Assembly: GCF_009727155.1 (NCBI RefSeq)
Contig: NZ_WNWM01000002.1
Span: 5,518,001-5,582,000 of the forward strand
Reading direction: 5' to 3'
Source: Pseudoduganella dura
GTDB lineage: Bacteria; Pseudomonadota; Gammaproteobacteria; Burkholderiales; Burkholderiaceae_D
DNA length: 64,000 nt
Shown: one piece after another, positions 9,526 through 17,449 of the stretch
How the letters are laid out: each line of letters starts with the position of its first letter
How positions within the stretch are numbered: position 1 is the first letter of the stretch
Made by a program: the position numbers and the translations under genes
The notes under the pieces: model-generated
The model's input: the letters and a program-made list of their open reading frames with translations, nothing else
The model's database searches: none
Told to the model about the DNA's origin: nothing

Positions 9526-9651
9526 ATGAAGCACATCTCCCCAGGCATCGCCATGCCCGGTTCCACTTCTTCCATCCCGAACGTCCGTCGCATCGTTGCC
9601 AGTGGTGCCACAGGCACGGTCCGCCCATTGGTCCGCGCAGCCGGCCGGTGA
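9526..9651 (+). CDS. Possible 41-aa leader peptide
   Basis: The ORF starts ATGAAGCACATC with CGGAGACCC upstream and ends in TGA at 9649-9651. The product begins MKHISPGIAMPGSTSSIP and has no recognisable domain. Its stop codon falls inside the left arm of the strong hairpin at 9637-9671, as in leader-peptide arrangements. It could equally be a chance ORF, or the first codons of a lost gene. Confidence 0.2.
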   Translation: MKHISPGIAMPGSTSSIPNVRRIVASGATGTVRPLVRAAGR

Positions 9652-9773
9652 CCCGTTCACCGGCCGGCTGCAATGGTTGCCCAGCAGTCGTTGTGCTGTA
9701 GTTGTAAGCAGATCGTACCGATGTCGCAGGCTGACATCTCCGGGCCGCGCGGGCCATCCGTTCCGCGGCCCGG
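9637..9773 (+). promoter_or_regulatory. Structured leader with two hairpins upstream of the symporter gene
   Basis: The first hairpin has perfect 15-bp arms (9637-9651 and 9657-9671, built on CAGCCGGCCGG) around a CCCGT loop. The second has 10-bp arms (9740-9749 and 9764-9773, CCGGGCCGCG) and ends 17 bases before the symporter ATG, next to its GAAGAGGAAG ribosome-binding site. No T-run follows either hairpin, so a simple terminator is unlikely. The whole gap 9257-9790 contains only the tandem repeat, the dyad, the small ORF and these hairpins. Confidence 0.5.
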
Positions 9774-9790
9774 CAATTGAAGAGGAAGAC

Positions 9791-11143
9791 ATGCAGACTC
9801 AAAAATTATCCACGCTGGAGAAGGTGGGCTTCGGTGCCGGCGACATGGCCCTGAACGTCGTGATCTCGTCGATGATGCTGATCATTACCTTCTTTTATAC
9901 CGACATCTATGGCCTGCATGTCGAAGACCTGGCGATGCTGCTGCTGGCCGTGAAGTTCATCGGCGCGATTTCCGACCTGGCGATGGGCCAGATCACCGAC
10001 CGCTACACGAACAAGTGGGGCCGCTACCGCCCCTGGTTCCTGTTCCTGGCCGTGCCCTACGGGATCTCGGTGTTCTTCGTGTTCGTGACGCCCGATTTCG
10101 GCTATGACGCCAAGCTGCTGTGGGCCTATTCGACCTACATCCTGATGACGGTGATGACATCCGGCGTGGGTGTTTCGTACATCTCCCTGCCGAGCGCGCT
10201 GACCGCCGATCCGCAGGAGCGCCTGTCCGCCAACGGCTATCGCCTGTTCTTCGCCAAGATCGGCGCGTTCATGGTGACGATCATCGTGCCGATCCTGGCC
10301 GAGCGCTGGGGCAACGGCAATCCGGCCGCCGGCTACCAGGCGGCCATGGCCGTGATGGCGCTGATGGGCGTGCTGCTGTTCCTGTTCTGCTTCTTCACCA
10401 CCACCGAGCGCGTGCGCCACGTGGTGGAGCGCCAGTCGCTGGCGGCGCAGCTGAAAGTGCTGCTGAAGAACGACCAGTGGCTGCTGCTGTGCGGCGCCTG
10501 CGTGACCGGCACGATCGGCTACGTGATCCGCGGCTCGGTGGCGATCTACTACGCGAAATACTACCTGGGCGGCGACGCGGCCGTGGTGTCGGCCTTCCTG
10601 TCCACCGGCGTGGCGGCGGCGATCATCTCGATGGTGGCATCCACCTGGATCACCAAGTCCTACTGCAAGGTGAAACTGTTCCGCAATTCACAGGTGCTGG
10701 TGGCGCTGATCAGCGTGGCGATCTACGTGCTGGTAAAGCCCGGCGACATGGTGCTGGCGTTCGTCCTGTACTTCCTGCTGTCGTTCATCGTCGACCTGCA
10801 TGCGCCGGTGTTCTGGTCCGCCATCGCCGAAACCATCGACTACGGGCACGTGAAGACCGGCAAGCGCGTTTCCGGCTTCGCGTTCGGCGGCATCTCGGTG
10901 TGCCAGAAAGCCGGCATGGGCATCGCCGGCGCGCTGGTGGGCGGCCTGTTCACCTATTTCCATTACGTGCCGAACGCCACGCAGTCGGCCCACGCGCTGA
11001 ACGGCATCGCGCTGATGCTGACCGTGATTCCCGGCTTCTTCCACCTGCTGATGGGTATCTTCATGTTCAAGTACCGCATCAGCGATTCCTATTACGTCGA
11101 GCTCAAGGCCGACATGAACAAGCTCGGCTACGTGGCCGGCTGA
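9791..11143 (+). CDS. GPH-family sugar:cation symporter (MFS superfamily)
   Basis: The 450-aa inner-membrane protein shows about 12 hydrophobic spans. Typical glycoside-pentoside-hexuronide family features are the N-terminal EKVGFGAGDMALNVV, FYTDIYGL, the loop DLAMGQITDRYTNKWGRYRPW, and a late ETIDYGHVKTGKRVSGF. The family imports oligosaccharides or monosaccharides with H+ or Na+. The two GH43 genes directly downstream encode proteins without signal peptides, which points to arabino-oligosaccharides as the imported substrate. The ATG at 9791 follows GAAGAGGAAG. The in-frame upstream extension to 9596 runs through the leader hairpins and is rejected. Confidence 0.9.
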   Translation: MQTQKLSTLEKVGFGAGDMALNVVISSMMLIITFFYTDIYGLHVEDLAMLLLAVKFIGAISDLAMGQITDRYTNKWGRYRPWFLFLAVPYGISVFFVFVTPDFGYDAKLLWAYSTYILMTVMTSGVGVSYISLPSALTADPQERLSANGYRLFFAKIGAFMVTIIVPILAERWGNGNPAAGYQAAMAVMALMGVLLFLFCFFTTTERVRHVVERQSLAAQLKVLLKNDQWLLLCGACVTGTIGYVIRGSVAIYYAKYYLGGDAAVVSAFLSTGVAAAIISMVASTWITKSYCKVKLFRNSQVLVALISVAIYVLVKPGDMVLAFVLYFLLSFIVDLHAPVFWSAIAETIDYGHVKTGKRVSGFAFGGISVCQKAGMGIAGALVGGLFTYFHYVPNATQSAHALNGIALMLTVIPGFFHLLMGIFMFKYRISDSYYVELKADMNKLGYVAG

Positions 11144-11169
11144 CCATCGAACGATCCAAGGTAACAGAC

Positions 11170-12156
11170 ATGACCATTGAAAACGCTGAATCCAAGGCTG
11201 AAAACGCCGCTGTCGAAAAACTCGCTCCGCTGATCCTGCAGCGCGCCGACCCGCACATCTACAGGCACAGCGACGGCTTCTATTACTTCACCGCGTCGGT
11301 GCCGCAATACGACCGTATCGAAATCCGCCGCGCCACGACGATCGCCGGCCTGGCCGATGCCGCGCCGAAGGATGTGTGGACCAAGCCCGAGAGCGGCCCG
11401 TACAGCGAACTGCTGTGGGCCCCGGAACTGCACTTCAACGAAGGCGCCTGGTACGTGTATTTCGCCGCCGCGCCGAGCCGGGAGATCAAGGACGACCTGT
11501 TCCAGCACCGCATGTACTGCGTGCGCAACCAGAACGCCAATCCTCTCGAAGGGGAGTGGGAGTTCATGGGGCAGATCGACACGGGCATCGACAGCTTCTG
11601 CCTGGACGCCACCACCTTCACCCACAAGGGCCAGCTGTATTACCTGTGGGCGCAGAAGGACAGGGAAATCCGCGGCAACTCGAACCTGTACATCGCGCCG
11701 ATGCGCAATCCGTGGACGATCGAGGGCACGCCGGTCATGCTGAGCAAGCCCGAGTACGACTGGGAAATCGAGCGCTTCTGGGTCAACGAAGGCCCGTCGG
11801 TGGTCAAGCGCAACGGCCGGATCTTCATCAGCTATTCGGCCAGCGGCACCGGCATCGAATATGCCATGGGCCTGCTGTGGGCCGACGAGGAAGCCGATCT
11901 GCTCGATCCGGCTTCGTGGACGAAATCGAAGGAGCCGGTGCTGCAAAGCTGCCTGGAACACGGCATCTACGGCCCCGGCCACAATTCGTTCACGGTGTCC
12001 GAGGACGGCGAGGGCGTGATGCTGGTCTACCACGCGCGCACCTATACCGAGATCATCGGCGATCCGCTGTGGAATCCGGACCGCCATACCTTCGTCAAGC
12101 CGCTGCGCTGGGATGAGCAGGGCATGCCGGTATTCGGCCGGCCGTCCCTCGCCTGA
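11170..12156 (+). CDS. Cytoplasmic GH43 glycosidase (arabinofuranosidase-like), copy 1
   Basis: The 328-aa product is a one-domain five-bladed propeller with no signal peptide. The GH43 triad is visible: general base Asp27 (ADPHIYR), pKa modulator Asp146 (CLDATTF) and general acid Glu207 (VNEGPSV). The ASVPQYDRIEIRRA segment and the YGPGHNSF motif near the end are typical of intracellular GH43 alpha-L-arabinofuranosidases. It probably removes arabinose from imported oligomers. It lies 26 bp after the symporter stop and is strongly similar to the next gene, so the two are likely a tandem duplication. Substrate specificity within GH43 cannot be settled from sequence reading. Confidence 0.87.
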   Translation: MTIENAESKAENAAVEKLAPLILQRADPHIYRHSDGFYYFTASVPQYDRIEIRRATTIAGLADAAPKDVWTKPESGPYSELLWAPELHFNEGAWYVYFAAAPSREIKDDLFQHRMYCVRNQNANPLEGEWEFMGQIDTGIDSFCLDATTFTHKGQLYYLWAQKDREIRGNSNLYIAPMRNPWTIEGTPVMLSKPEYDWEIERFWVNEGPSVVKRNGRIFISYSASGTGIEYAMGLLWADEEADLLDPASWTKSKEPVLQSCLEHGIYGPGHNSFTVSEDGEGVMLVYHARTYTEIIGDPLWNPDRHTFVKPLRWDEQGMPVFGRPSLA

Positions 12157-12233
12157 GCGACGGCGGCGGTTCGGCATGGCACCGGCACCGGCCGGCGCCA
12201 TGCCATGTGGGGAACAACATGCGGAGGCGCTTC

Positions 12234-13217
12234 ATGTGGCAGGCAGAATTCCTGGAAATGGAGAACGATGTGGAAGAACTACTGGAACCGCTGATCGAGC
12301 AGCGCGCCGATCCGTACATCCATCGCCATACGGACGGCTACTACTACTTCACCGCCTCGGTGCCGCAGTACGACCGCATCGAACTGCGCCGCGCGAAAAC
12401 CATCGAAGGCCTGGCCTCGGCGCAAACGCGCACCGTGTGGCGCAAGCCGGACAGCGGCCCGTGCTCGGAGCTGATCTGGGCGCCGGAAATCCACCATAAC
12501 CACGGCGCCTGGTATGTGTACTTCGCGGCCGCGCCGTCGCGCGAGATCAAGTCGAAGCTGTTCCAGCACCGCATGTATGCGCTCCGCAACACCAACGCCA
12601 ACCCGCTGGAAGGCGAGTGGGAGTTCATGGGGCAGGTCGACACCGGCATCGACACGTTCTGCCTCGACGCAACCACCTTTACCCACAAGGGCCAGCTGTA
12701 CTACCTGTGGGCGCAGAAGCACGACGATATCGAGGGCAACTCGAACCTGTACATCGCGCCGATGAAGACGCCGTGGCAGATCGAGGGCGCGCCGATGCTG
12801 CTGAGCAGGCCCGAGTTCGAATGGGAATGCCGCGGCTTCCGGGTCAACGAGGGCCCGTCGGTGCTGAAGAAGAACGGCAGGATCTTCATCAGCTACTCGG
12901 CCAGCGCCACCGACGAGAACTACGCGATGGGCCTGCTGTGGGCCGATGAGAACGCGAACCTGCTGGACCCGGCGTCGTGGACGAAATCGCCCGAGCCGGT
13001 GCTGCGGACCTGCTTCGAGCACAAGATCTATGGCCCCGGCCATAACAGCTTCACCGTGGCGGAGGATGGCGCAACCGTGCTCCTCGTGTACCATGCCCGG
13101 ACTTATACTGAAATCGAGGGCGATCCGCTGTGGAATCCGGATCGCCATACCTTCGTCAAACCCTTGCGCTGGCGCGACGACGGCACGCCGGATTTCGGTC
13201 GGCCCTCCCTGGGCTGA
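12234..13217 (+). CDS. Cytoplasmic GH43 glycosidase (arabinofuranosidase-like), copy 2
   Basis: The 327-aa product is a close paralogue of the gene before it. The catalytic triad is in ADPYIHR, CLDATTF and VNEGPSV, and there is no export signal. The ATG at 12234 has GGAGG six bases upstream and gives nearly the same length as copy 1. An in-frame GTG at 12207 is an alternative but lacks as good a ribosome-binding site. Divergence lies mainly in surface loops (for example SRPEFEWECRGFRVNEG against SKPEYDWEIERFWVNEG). This suggests an older duplication with possible specialisation, perhaps for linkage or chain length. Confidence 0.87.
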   Translation: MWQAEFLEMENDVEELLEPLIEQRADPYIHRHTDGYYYFTASVPQYDRIELRRAKTIEGLASAQTRTVWRKPDSGPCSELIWAPEIHHNHGAWYVYFAAAPSREIKSKLFQHRMYALRNTNANPLEGEWEFMGQVDTGIDTFCLDATTFTHKGQLYYLWAQKHDDIEGNSNLYIAPMKTPWQIEGAPMLLSRPEFEWECRGFRVNEGPSVLKKNGRIFISYSASATDENYAMGLLWADENANLLDPASWTKSPEPVLRTCFEHKIYGPGHNSFTVAEDGATVLLVYHARTYTEIEGDPLWNPDRHTFVKPLRWRDDGTPDFGRPSLG

Positions 13218-13294
13218 CTGCCGGGCTGATTGCCGGCACGATTCCCTCGCAGGAGTCGCGCTCTCGCACGCAACGCTTTTTTGAACGGATACGG

Positions 13295-14359
13295 ATGGAA
13301 TTGAGCATTGAGCAGGAACCGTTCGGCACCGCGCCGGACGGCCAGTCGCTGAGCCTGTACACGCTGCGCAACCGCAGCGGCATGGTCGTCAAGATCACCA
13401 ACTACGGCGGCGTCATCACGCAGCTGCACGTTCCCGACAGGCAGGGCAATGTGGCGGACGTCACGTTCGGCTTCGACGAAGCCGCGCCGTATTTCACCGA
13501 CGCGGTGCCGTATTTCGGCGCGCTGATCGGCCGCTACGGCAACCGCATCGCCGGCGGCCGCTTCGAGCTGGACGGGCAAAGCGTGCAGCTGGAAGTGAAC
13601 AACGGCCCGAACCACCTGCACGGCGGCAGCAAGGGCTTCCACAAGCAGGTGTGGCACGCGGAACCGCTGGCGACGGACCTCACGGTCGGCCTGACGCTGA
13701 CGTACACCAGCCCGGACGGCGACCACGGCTACCCGGGCAACCTGGACGTGACGGTGATTTACGAGCTCAACGATGCGAACGAGCTGCTGGTCAAGTACCA
13801 CGCGACGACCGACAAGGCGACGCCTGTCAACCTCACGCAGCACGCCTACTTCAACCTGGCCGGCCGCGGCTCGATCCTGGATCACGAACTGACGATCAAT
13901 GCCGACCGCTACACGCCGATCGATGCGAACTCGATCCCGCTGGGGCCGCTGGCGCCGGTGGCGGGCACGCCGTTCGACTTCCGCACGCCGCGCCCCGTGG
14001 GCGAGGGGATCGGTCGGGACGATGAGCAGTTGAAGAACGGCCTCGGCTACGATCACAATTTCGTGCTGAACAAGCCGGAAGCCGGGGCGCTGAGCCTGGC
14101 CGCCACGGTGTGCGACCCGGCATCGGGTCGCGTGCTGGAACTGTTGACGGATGAGCCGGGCGTGCAGTTCTACAGCGGCAACTTCTTGGACGGCTCGCTG
14201 TCCGGCAAGGGCTGGCGCTTTGGCCACCGCGAAGCGCTGTGCCTCGAACCGCAGCACTACCCGGATTCGCCGAACCGGCCGGAGTACCCGTCCACGATCC
14301 TGCGGCCTGGGGAAGTTTATTCGACGCAATCGCTGTACCGGTTTTCAGTTCGGCCGTAA
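13295..14359 (+). CDS. galM: Aldose 1-epimerase (mutarotase)
   Basis: The 354-aa cytoplasmic enzyme of the galactose mutarotase fold interconverts alpha and beta sugar anomers. Family landmarks are NYGGVITQLHVPD, GRYGNRIAGGRF, NNGPNHLHGGSKGF, the active-site His in NLTQHAYFNLAG, YDHNFVL, and the catalytic Glu in ALCLEPQHYPDSPN. In this cluster it probably supplies the anomer that the arabinose dehydrogenase oxidises after GH43 cleavage. The start at 13295 follows ACGGATACGG. It is the last gene of the symporter-GH43 unit. Confidence 0.92.
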   Translation: MELSIEQEPFGTAPDGQSLSLYTLRNRSGMVVKITNYGGVITQLHVPDRQGNVADVTFGFDEAAPYFTDAVPYFGALIGRYGNRIAGGRFELDGQSVQLEVNNGPNHLHGGSKGFHKQVWHAEPLATDLTVGLTLTYTSPDGDHGYPGNLDVTVIYELNDANELLVKYHATTDKATPVNLTQHAYFNLAGRGSILDHELTINADRYTPIDANSIPLGPLAPVAGTPFDFRTPRPVGEGIGRDDEQLKNGLGYDHNFVLNKPEAGALSLAATVCDPASGRVLELLTDEPGVQFYSGNFLDGSLSGKGWRFGHREALCLEPQHYPDSPNRPEYPSTILRPGEVYSTQSLYRFSVRP

Positions 14360-14377
14360 ATACAGCTTCAATAAATG

Positions 14378-14427
14378 GGGACGGACCCTGTTTTCCAGGA
14401 AATTTCCTGAAAAACAGGGTCCGTCCC
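14378..14427. repeat. GGGACGGACCC palindromic intergenic repeat, copy 1
   Basis: Two 25-bp arms meet without a spacer around AGGAAATTTCCT, with one mismatch. The outer part reads GGGACGGACCCTG and a T-run follows on the plus strand (ATTTTTTTGGTC). The same element, perfectly matched, is at 58295-58344. It lies between galM and the arabonate dehydratase operator and may also end galM transcription. It resembles REP-type palindromes in size and placement. Confidence 0.9.
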
Positions 14428-14453
14428 TATTTTTTTGGTCACTTTTTCTGTCG

Positions 14454-14473
14454 CGATATCTTTTTTCATATCG
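14454..14473. promoter_or_regulatory. Inverted-repeat operator candidate (CGATATC-N7-ATATCG)
   Basis: The dyad GCGATAT-N8-ATATCGC (14453-14474) has perfect 7-bp arms and a pyrimidine-rich centre. It has the same half-site and spacing as 9372-9391. It lies about 110 bp upstream of the arabonate dehydratase start, where a transcription-factor site would be expected. Confidence 0.6.
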
Positions 14474-14585
14474 CTGGGCGTTTTTTATTCATTGGAATAG
14501 AATCGTTCCGTTCTTTAACATTCCAGAATCACCAGCTCGACGAGGACTGCCAGTTCGCCGGGCGCAGAACAACCGGAGGAATCGA

Positions 14586-16331
14586 ATGTCTGAGACGAAA
14601 AAGAACGTAAAACTGCGGTCTGCCGAATGGTTCGGTACCCAGGACAAGAACGGCTTCATGTACCGCAGCTGGATGAAGAACCAGGGCATCCCGGATCATG
14701 AATTCCAGGGCAAGCCGATCATTGGCATCTGCAACACCTGGTCCGAGCTGACCCCCTGCAACGCCCACTTCCGCAAGATCGCCGAGCACGTCAAGAAGGG
14801 CATCATCGAGGCCGGCGGCTGGCCGGTCGAGTTCCCCGTGTTCTCCAGCGGCGAATCGAACCTGCGCCCCACCGCGATGCTGACCCGTAACCTGGCGTCG
14901 ATGGACGTCGAGGAATCGATCCGCGGCAATCCGATGGATGCCGTCGTGCTGCTGGTCGGCTGCGACAAGACCACCCCGGCGCTGCTGATGGGCGCCGCCT
15001 CGTGCGACATCCCGGCGATCGTCGTCACCGGCGGCCCGATGCTGAACGGCAAGCTGAACGGCAAGAGCATCGGTTCCGGCACCGCCGTCTGGCAGCTGCA
15101 CGAACAGGTGAAGGCCGGCGAGATCTCGATGCACGATTTCCTCGCCGCCGAAGCGGGCCACTCGCGCTCCGCCGGTACCTGCAACACGATGGGCACCGCC
15201 TCCACGATGGCCTGCATGGCCGAGGCGCTGGGCACGTCGCTGCCGCACAACGCCGCGATCCCCGCCGTCGACGCGCGCCGCTACGTGCTGGCCCACATGT
15301 CCGGCATGCGCATCGTCGACATGGTGTGGGAAGACCTGCGCCTGTCGAAGATCCTGACCAAGGAAGCATTCGAGAACGCGATCCGCGTGAACGCCGCCAT
15401 CGGCGGTTCGACCAACGCCGTGATCCACCTGAAAGCCATTGCCGGCCGCATCGGCGTGGACCTCGAGCTGGAAGACTGGACCAGGATCGGCCGCGGCACG
15501 CCCACCGTCGTCGACCTGCTGCCGTCGGGCCGCTTCCTGATGGAAGAGTTCTACTACGCCGGCGGCCTGCCGGGCGTGCTGCGCCGCCTGGGCGAGAACG
15601 GCCTGCTGCCGAACCCCGACGCGCTGACCGCCAACGGCAAGACGATCTGGGAAAACAACAAGGAAGCGCCGATCTACGACGAGGAAGTGATCCGCGCGAT
15701 CGACAACCCGCTGATCAAGGATGGCGGCATCTGCATCCTGCGCGGCAACCTGGCGCCGCGCGGCGCCGTGCTGAAGCCTTCCGCCGCATCGCCGCACCTG
15801 ATGCAGCACCGCGGCCGCGCTGTCGTGTTCGAGGACTTCGACCACTACAAGACCCGCATTCTCGACCCGGACCTGGATGTCGACGAGAACTGCGTGCTGG
15901 TGATGAAGAACTGCGGCCCGAAAGGCTATCCCGGCATGGCCGAAGTGGGCAACATGGGCCTGCCGCCGAAGCTGCTGGCCAAGGGCATCAAGGACATGGT
16001 GCGCATCTCCGACGCGCGCATGAGCGGCACCGCCTACGGTACCGTCGTGCTGCACGTGGCGCCGGAAGCGATGGCCGGCGGCCCGCTGGGCATCGTCCGC
16101 GACGGCGACATCGTCTCGCTGGACTGCGCCGGCGGCCGCCTCGACCTGGAAATCTCGGACGAAGAGATGGCCCAGCGCCTGGCGGCACGCGCCGAAGAGG
16201 CGAAGAACGACCTGCCGAAATCCGGTTACGCCCAGCTGTACGTGGACCACGTGCTGCAGGCCGACCAGGGTTGCGACTTCGACTTCCTCGTCGGCATGCG
16301 CGGTTCCAAGGTGCCCAAGCACTCGCACTAA
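14586..16331 (+). CDS. L-arabonate dehydratase (IlvD/Edd family)
   Basis: The 581-aa enzyme converts L-arabonate to 2-keto-3-deoxy-L-arabonate, the third step of the non-phosphorylative arabinose pathway. The three [2Fe-2S] ligands are visible as Cys58 (ELTPCNA), Cys126 (VGCDKTTP) and Cys199 (AGTCNTMG), spaced exactly as in characterised sugar-acid dehydratases. Other landmarks are SSGESNLRPTAM, GGSTNAVIHL, KNCGPKGYPGM and RMSGTAYGTVVLH. The family includes D-xylonate and other aldonate dehydratases, so arabonate specificity is inferred from the surrounding genes. GGAGGAATCG precedes the ATG. It heads the pathway operon. Confidence 0.9.
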   Translation: MSETKKNVKLRSAEWFGTQDKNGFMYRSWMKNQGIPDHEFQGKPIIGICNTWSELTPCNAHFRKIAEHVKKGIIEAGGWPVEFPVFSSGESNLRPTAMLTRNLASMDVEESIRGNPMDAVVLLVGCDKTTPALLMGAASCDIPAIVVTGGPMLNGKLNGKSIGSGTAVWQLHEQVKAGEISMHDFLAAEAGHSRSAGTCNTMGTASTMACMAEALGTSLPHNAAIPAVDARRYVLAHMSGMRIVDMVWEDLRLSKILTKEAFENAIRVNAAIGGSTNAVIHLKAIAGRIGVDLELEDWTRIGRGTPTVVDLLPSGRFLMEEFYYAGGLPGVLRRLGENGLLPNPDALTANGKTIWENNKEAPIYDEEVIRAIDNPLIKDGGICILRGNLAPRGAVLKPSAASPHLMQHRGRAVVFEDFDHYKTRILDPDLDVDENCVLVMKNCGPKGYPGMAEVGNMGLPPKLLAKGIKDMVRISDARMSGTAYGTVVLHVAPEAMAGGPLGIVRDGDIVSLDCAGGRLDLEISDEEMAQRLAARAEEAKNDLPKSGYAQLYVDHVLQADQGCDFDFLVGMRGSKVPKHSH

Positions 16332-16468
16332 GCGTTGCCTGCACCAGGCTTCACCAGGCTTTCTCCGCCGGCGCCGCTGCCCACTCCCCCTCGTGGCGGC
16401 GCCGGCACCCCATTCTAAACAAGCCGTTCGCGATGAATGTTCCGGGGACGGCTTCAGGAGATATCAAC

Positions 16469-17449
16469 ATGCTGCTCGTACAATTCAAGAACAATGACGG
16501 CGCCCGCCAAGTGGGCATCCTGGAAAACGACACGCTGCGCGTGATCGACGGCTACACCACCACCTATGCGCTGGCGCAAGCCGCGATCCGCTCGGGCCAG
16601 GGCCTGGCCGCGCTGGCCGAAGCCTCCGCCGGCACCAACACCGTGGCCTATGCCGACGTGACGCCGCTGGCCCCGCTCGACCATGAAGACGCTGCCCACA
16701 CCTACGTGACCGGCACCGGCCTGACCCACCTTGGCTCGGCCGATGCGCGCGACGCGATGCACAAGAAGATCGGCGGCGACGTCGAAACACTGTCCGATTC
16801 GATGAAGATGTTCCGCATGGGCGTCGAGGGCGGCAAGCCTGCGGCCGGCGCGGCGGGCGTGCAGCCTGAATGGTTCTACAAGGGCGATGGCACAATCGTG
16901 GCCGCGACGGGCGAAGCGCTGGCGATGCCCGACTTCGCGCTCGATGGCGGCGAGGAGCCGGAAATCGCCGGCCTGTACGTGATCGGCGACGACGGCCAGC
17001 CATACCGCCTGGGCTACGCGATCGGCAACGAATTTTCCGACCACGTGACCGAACGCCAGAACTACCTGTACCTGGCGCACTCGAAGCTGCGCGTGTGCGG
17101 CGTGGGCCCGGCGTTGCTGGTCGGCGAACTGCCGGCGCACATCGACGGCGTGTCGCGCGTGCTCGATACCGACGGCAAGGTGCGCTGGGAAAAGGCGTTC
17201 GTCTCCGGCGAGAACAACATGTCGCACACCATCGCCAACCTGGAACACCACCACTTCAAGTACCAGCTGTTCAAGCGCCCGGGCGACGTGCACGTGCACT
17301 TCTTCGGCACCGCCACGCTGAGCTTCGCGGACAACATCTCCGTGCAGCCGGGCGAAACGTTCGAGGTGGAGTCCAGCGCCTTCGGCCCGGCCCTGCGCAA
17401 CAAGCTGACCGTGGTCGAAACCCAAGTGGCGCAGGTCAAGGCACTATGA
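16469..17449 (+). CDS. AraD1-family 2-keto-3-deoxy-L-arabonate dehydratase (FAH superfamily)
   Basis: The 326-aa cytoplasmic protein has the fumarylacetoacetate-hydrolase-like fold seen in the AraD1/GguC group (YVTGTGLTHLGSADARDAMH, PEWFYKGDG, GEEPEIAGLYVIGDDGQPYRLGYAIGNEFSDH). In the non-phosphorylative pathway this step forms alpha-ketoglutaric semialdehyde. This route differs from the DHDPS-type AraD used by Azospirillum. The ATG at 16469 has CAGGAG eight bases upstream; an in-frame ATG at 16433 is less likely. Its stop overlaps the next start (ATGA), so the two are translationally coupled. Confidence 0.85.
   Translation: MLLVQFKNNDGARQVGILENDTLRVIDGYTTTYALAQAAIRSGQGLAALAEASAGTNTVAYADVTPLAPLDHEDAAHTYVTGTGLTHLGSADARDAMHKKIGGDVETLSDSMKMFRMGVEGGKPAAGAAGVQPEWFYKGDGTIVAATGEALAMPDFALDGGEEPEIAGLYVIGDDGQPYRLGYAIGNEFSDHVTERQNYLYLAHSKLRVCGVGPALLVGELPAHIDGVSRVLDTDGKVRWEKAFVSGENNMSHTIANLEHHHFKYQLFKRPGDVHVHFFGTATLSFADNISVQPGETFEVESSAFGPALRNKLTVVETQVAQVKAL

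Noticed and set aside
9306..9802. Minus-strand ORFs in the gap before the symporter gene
   Set aside because: Overlapping frames show no domain or ribosome-binding site, and the stretch has regulatory-type structure instead.
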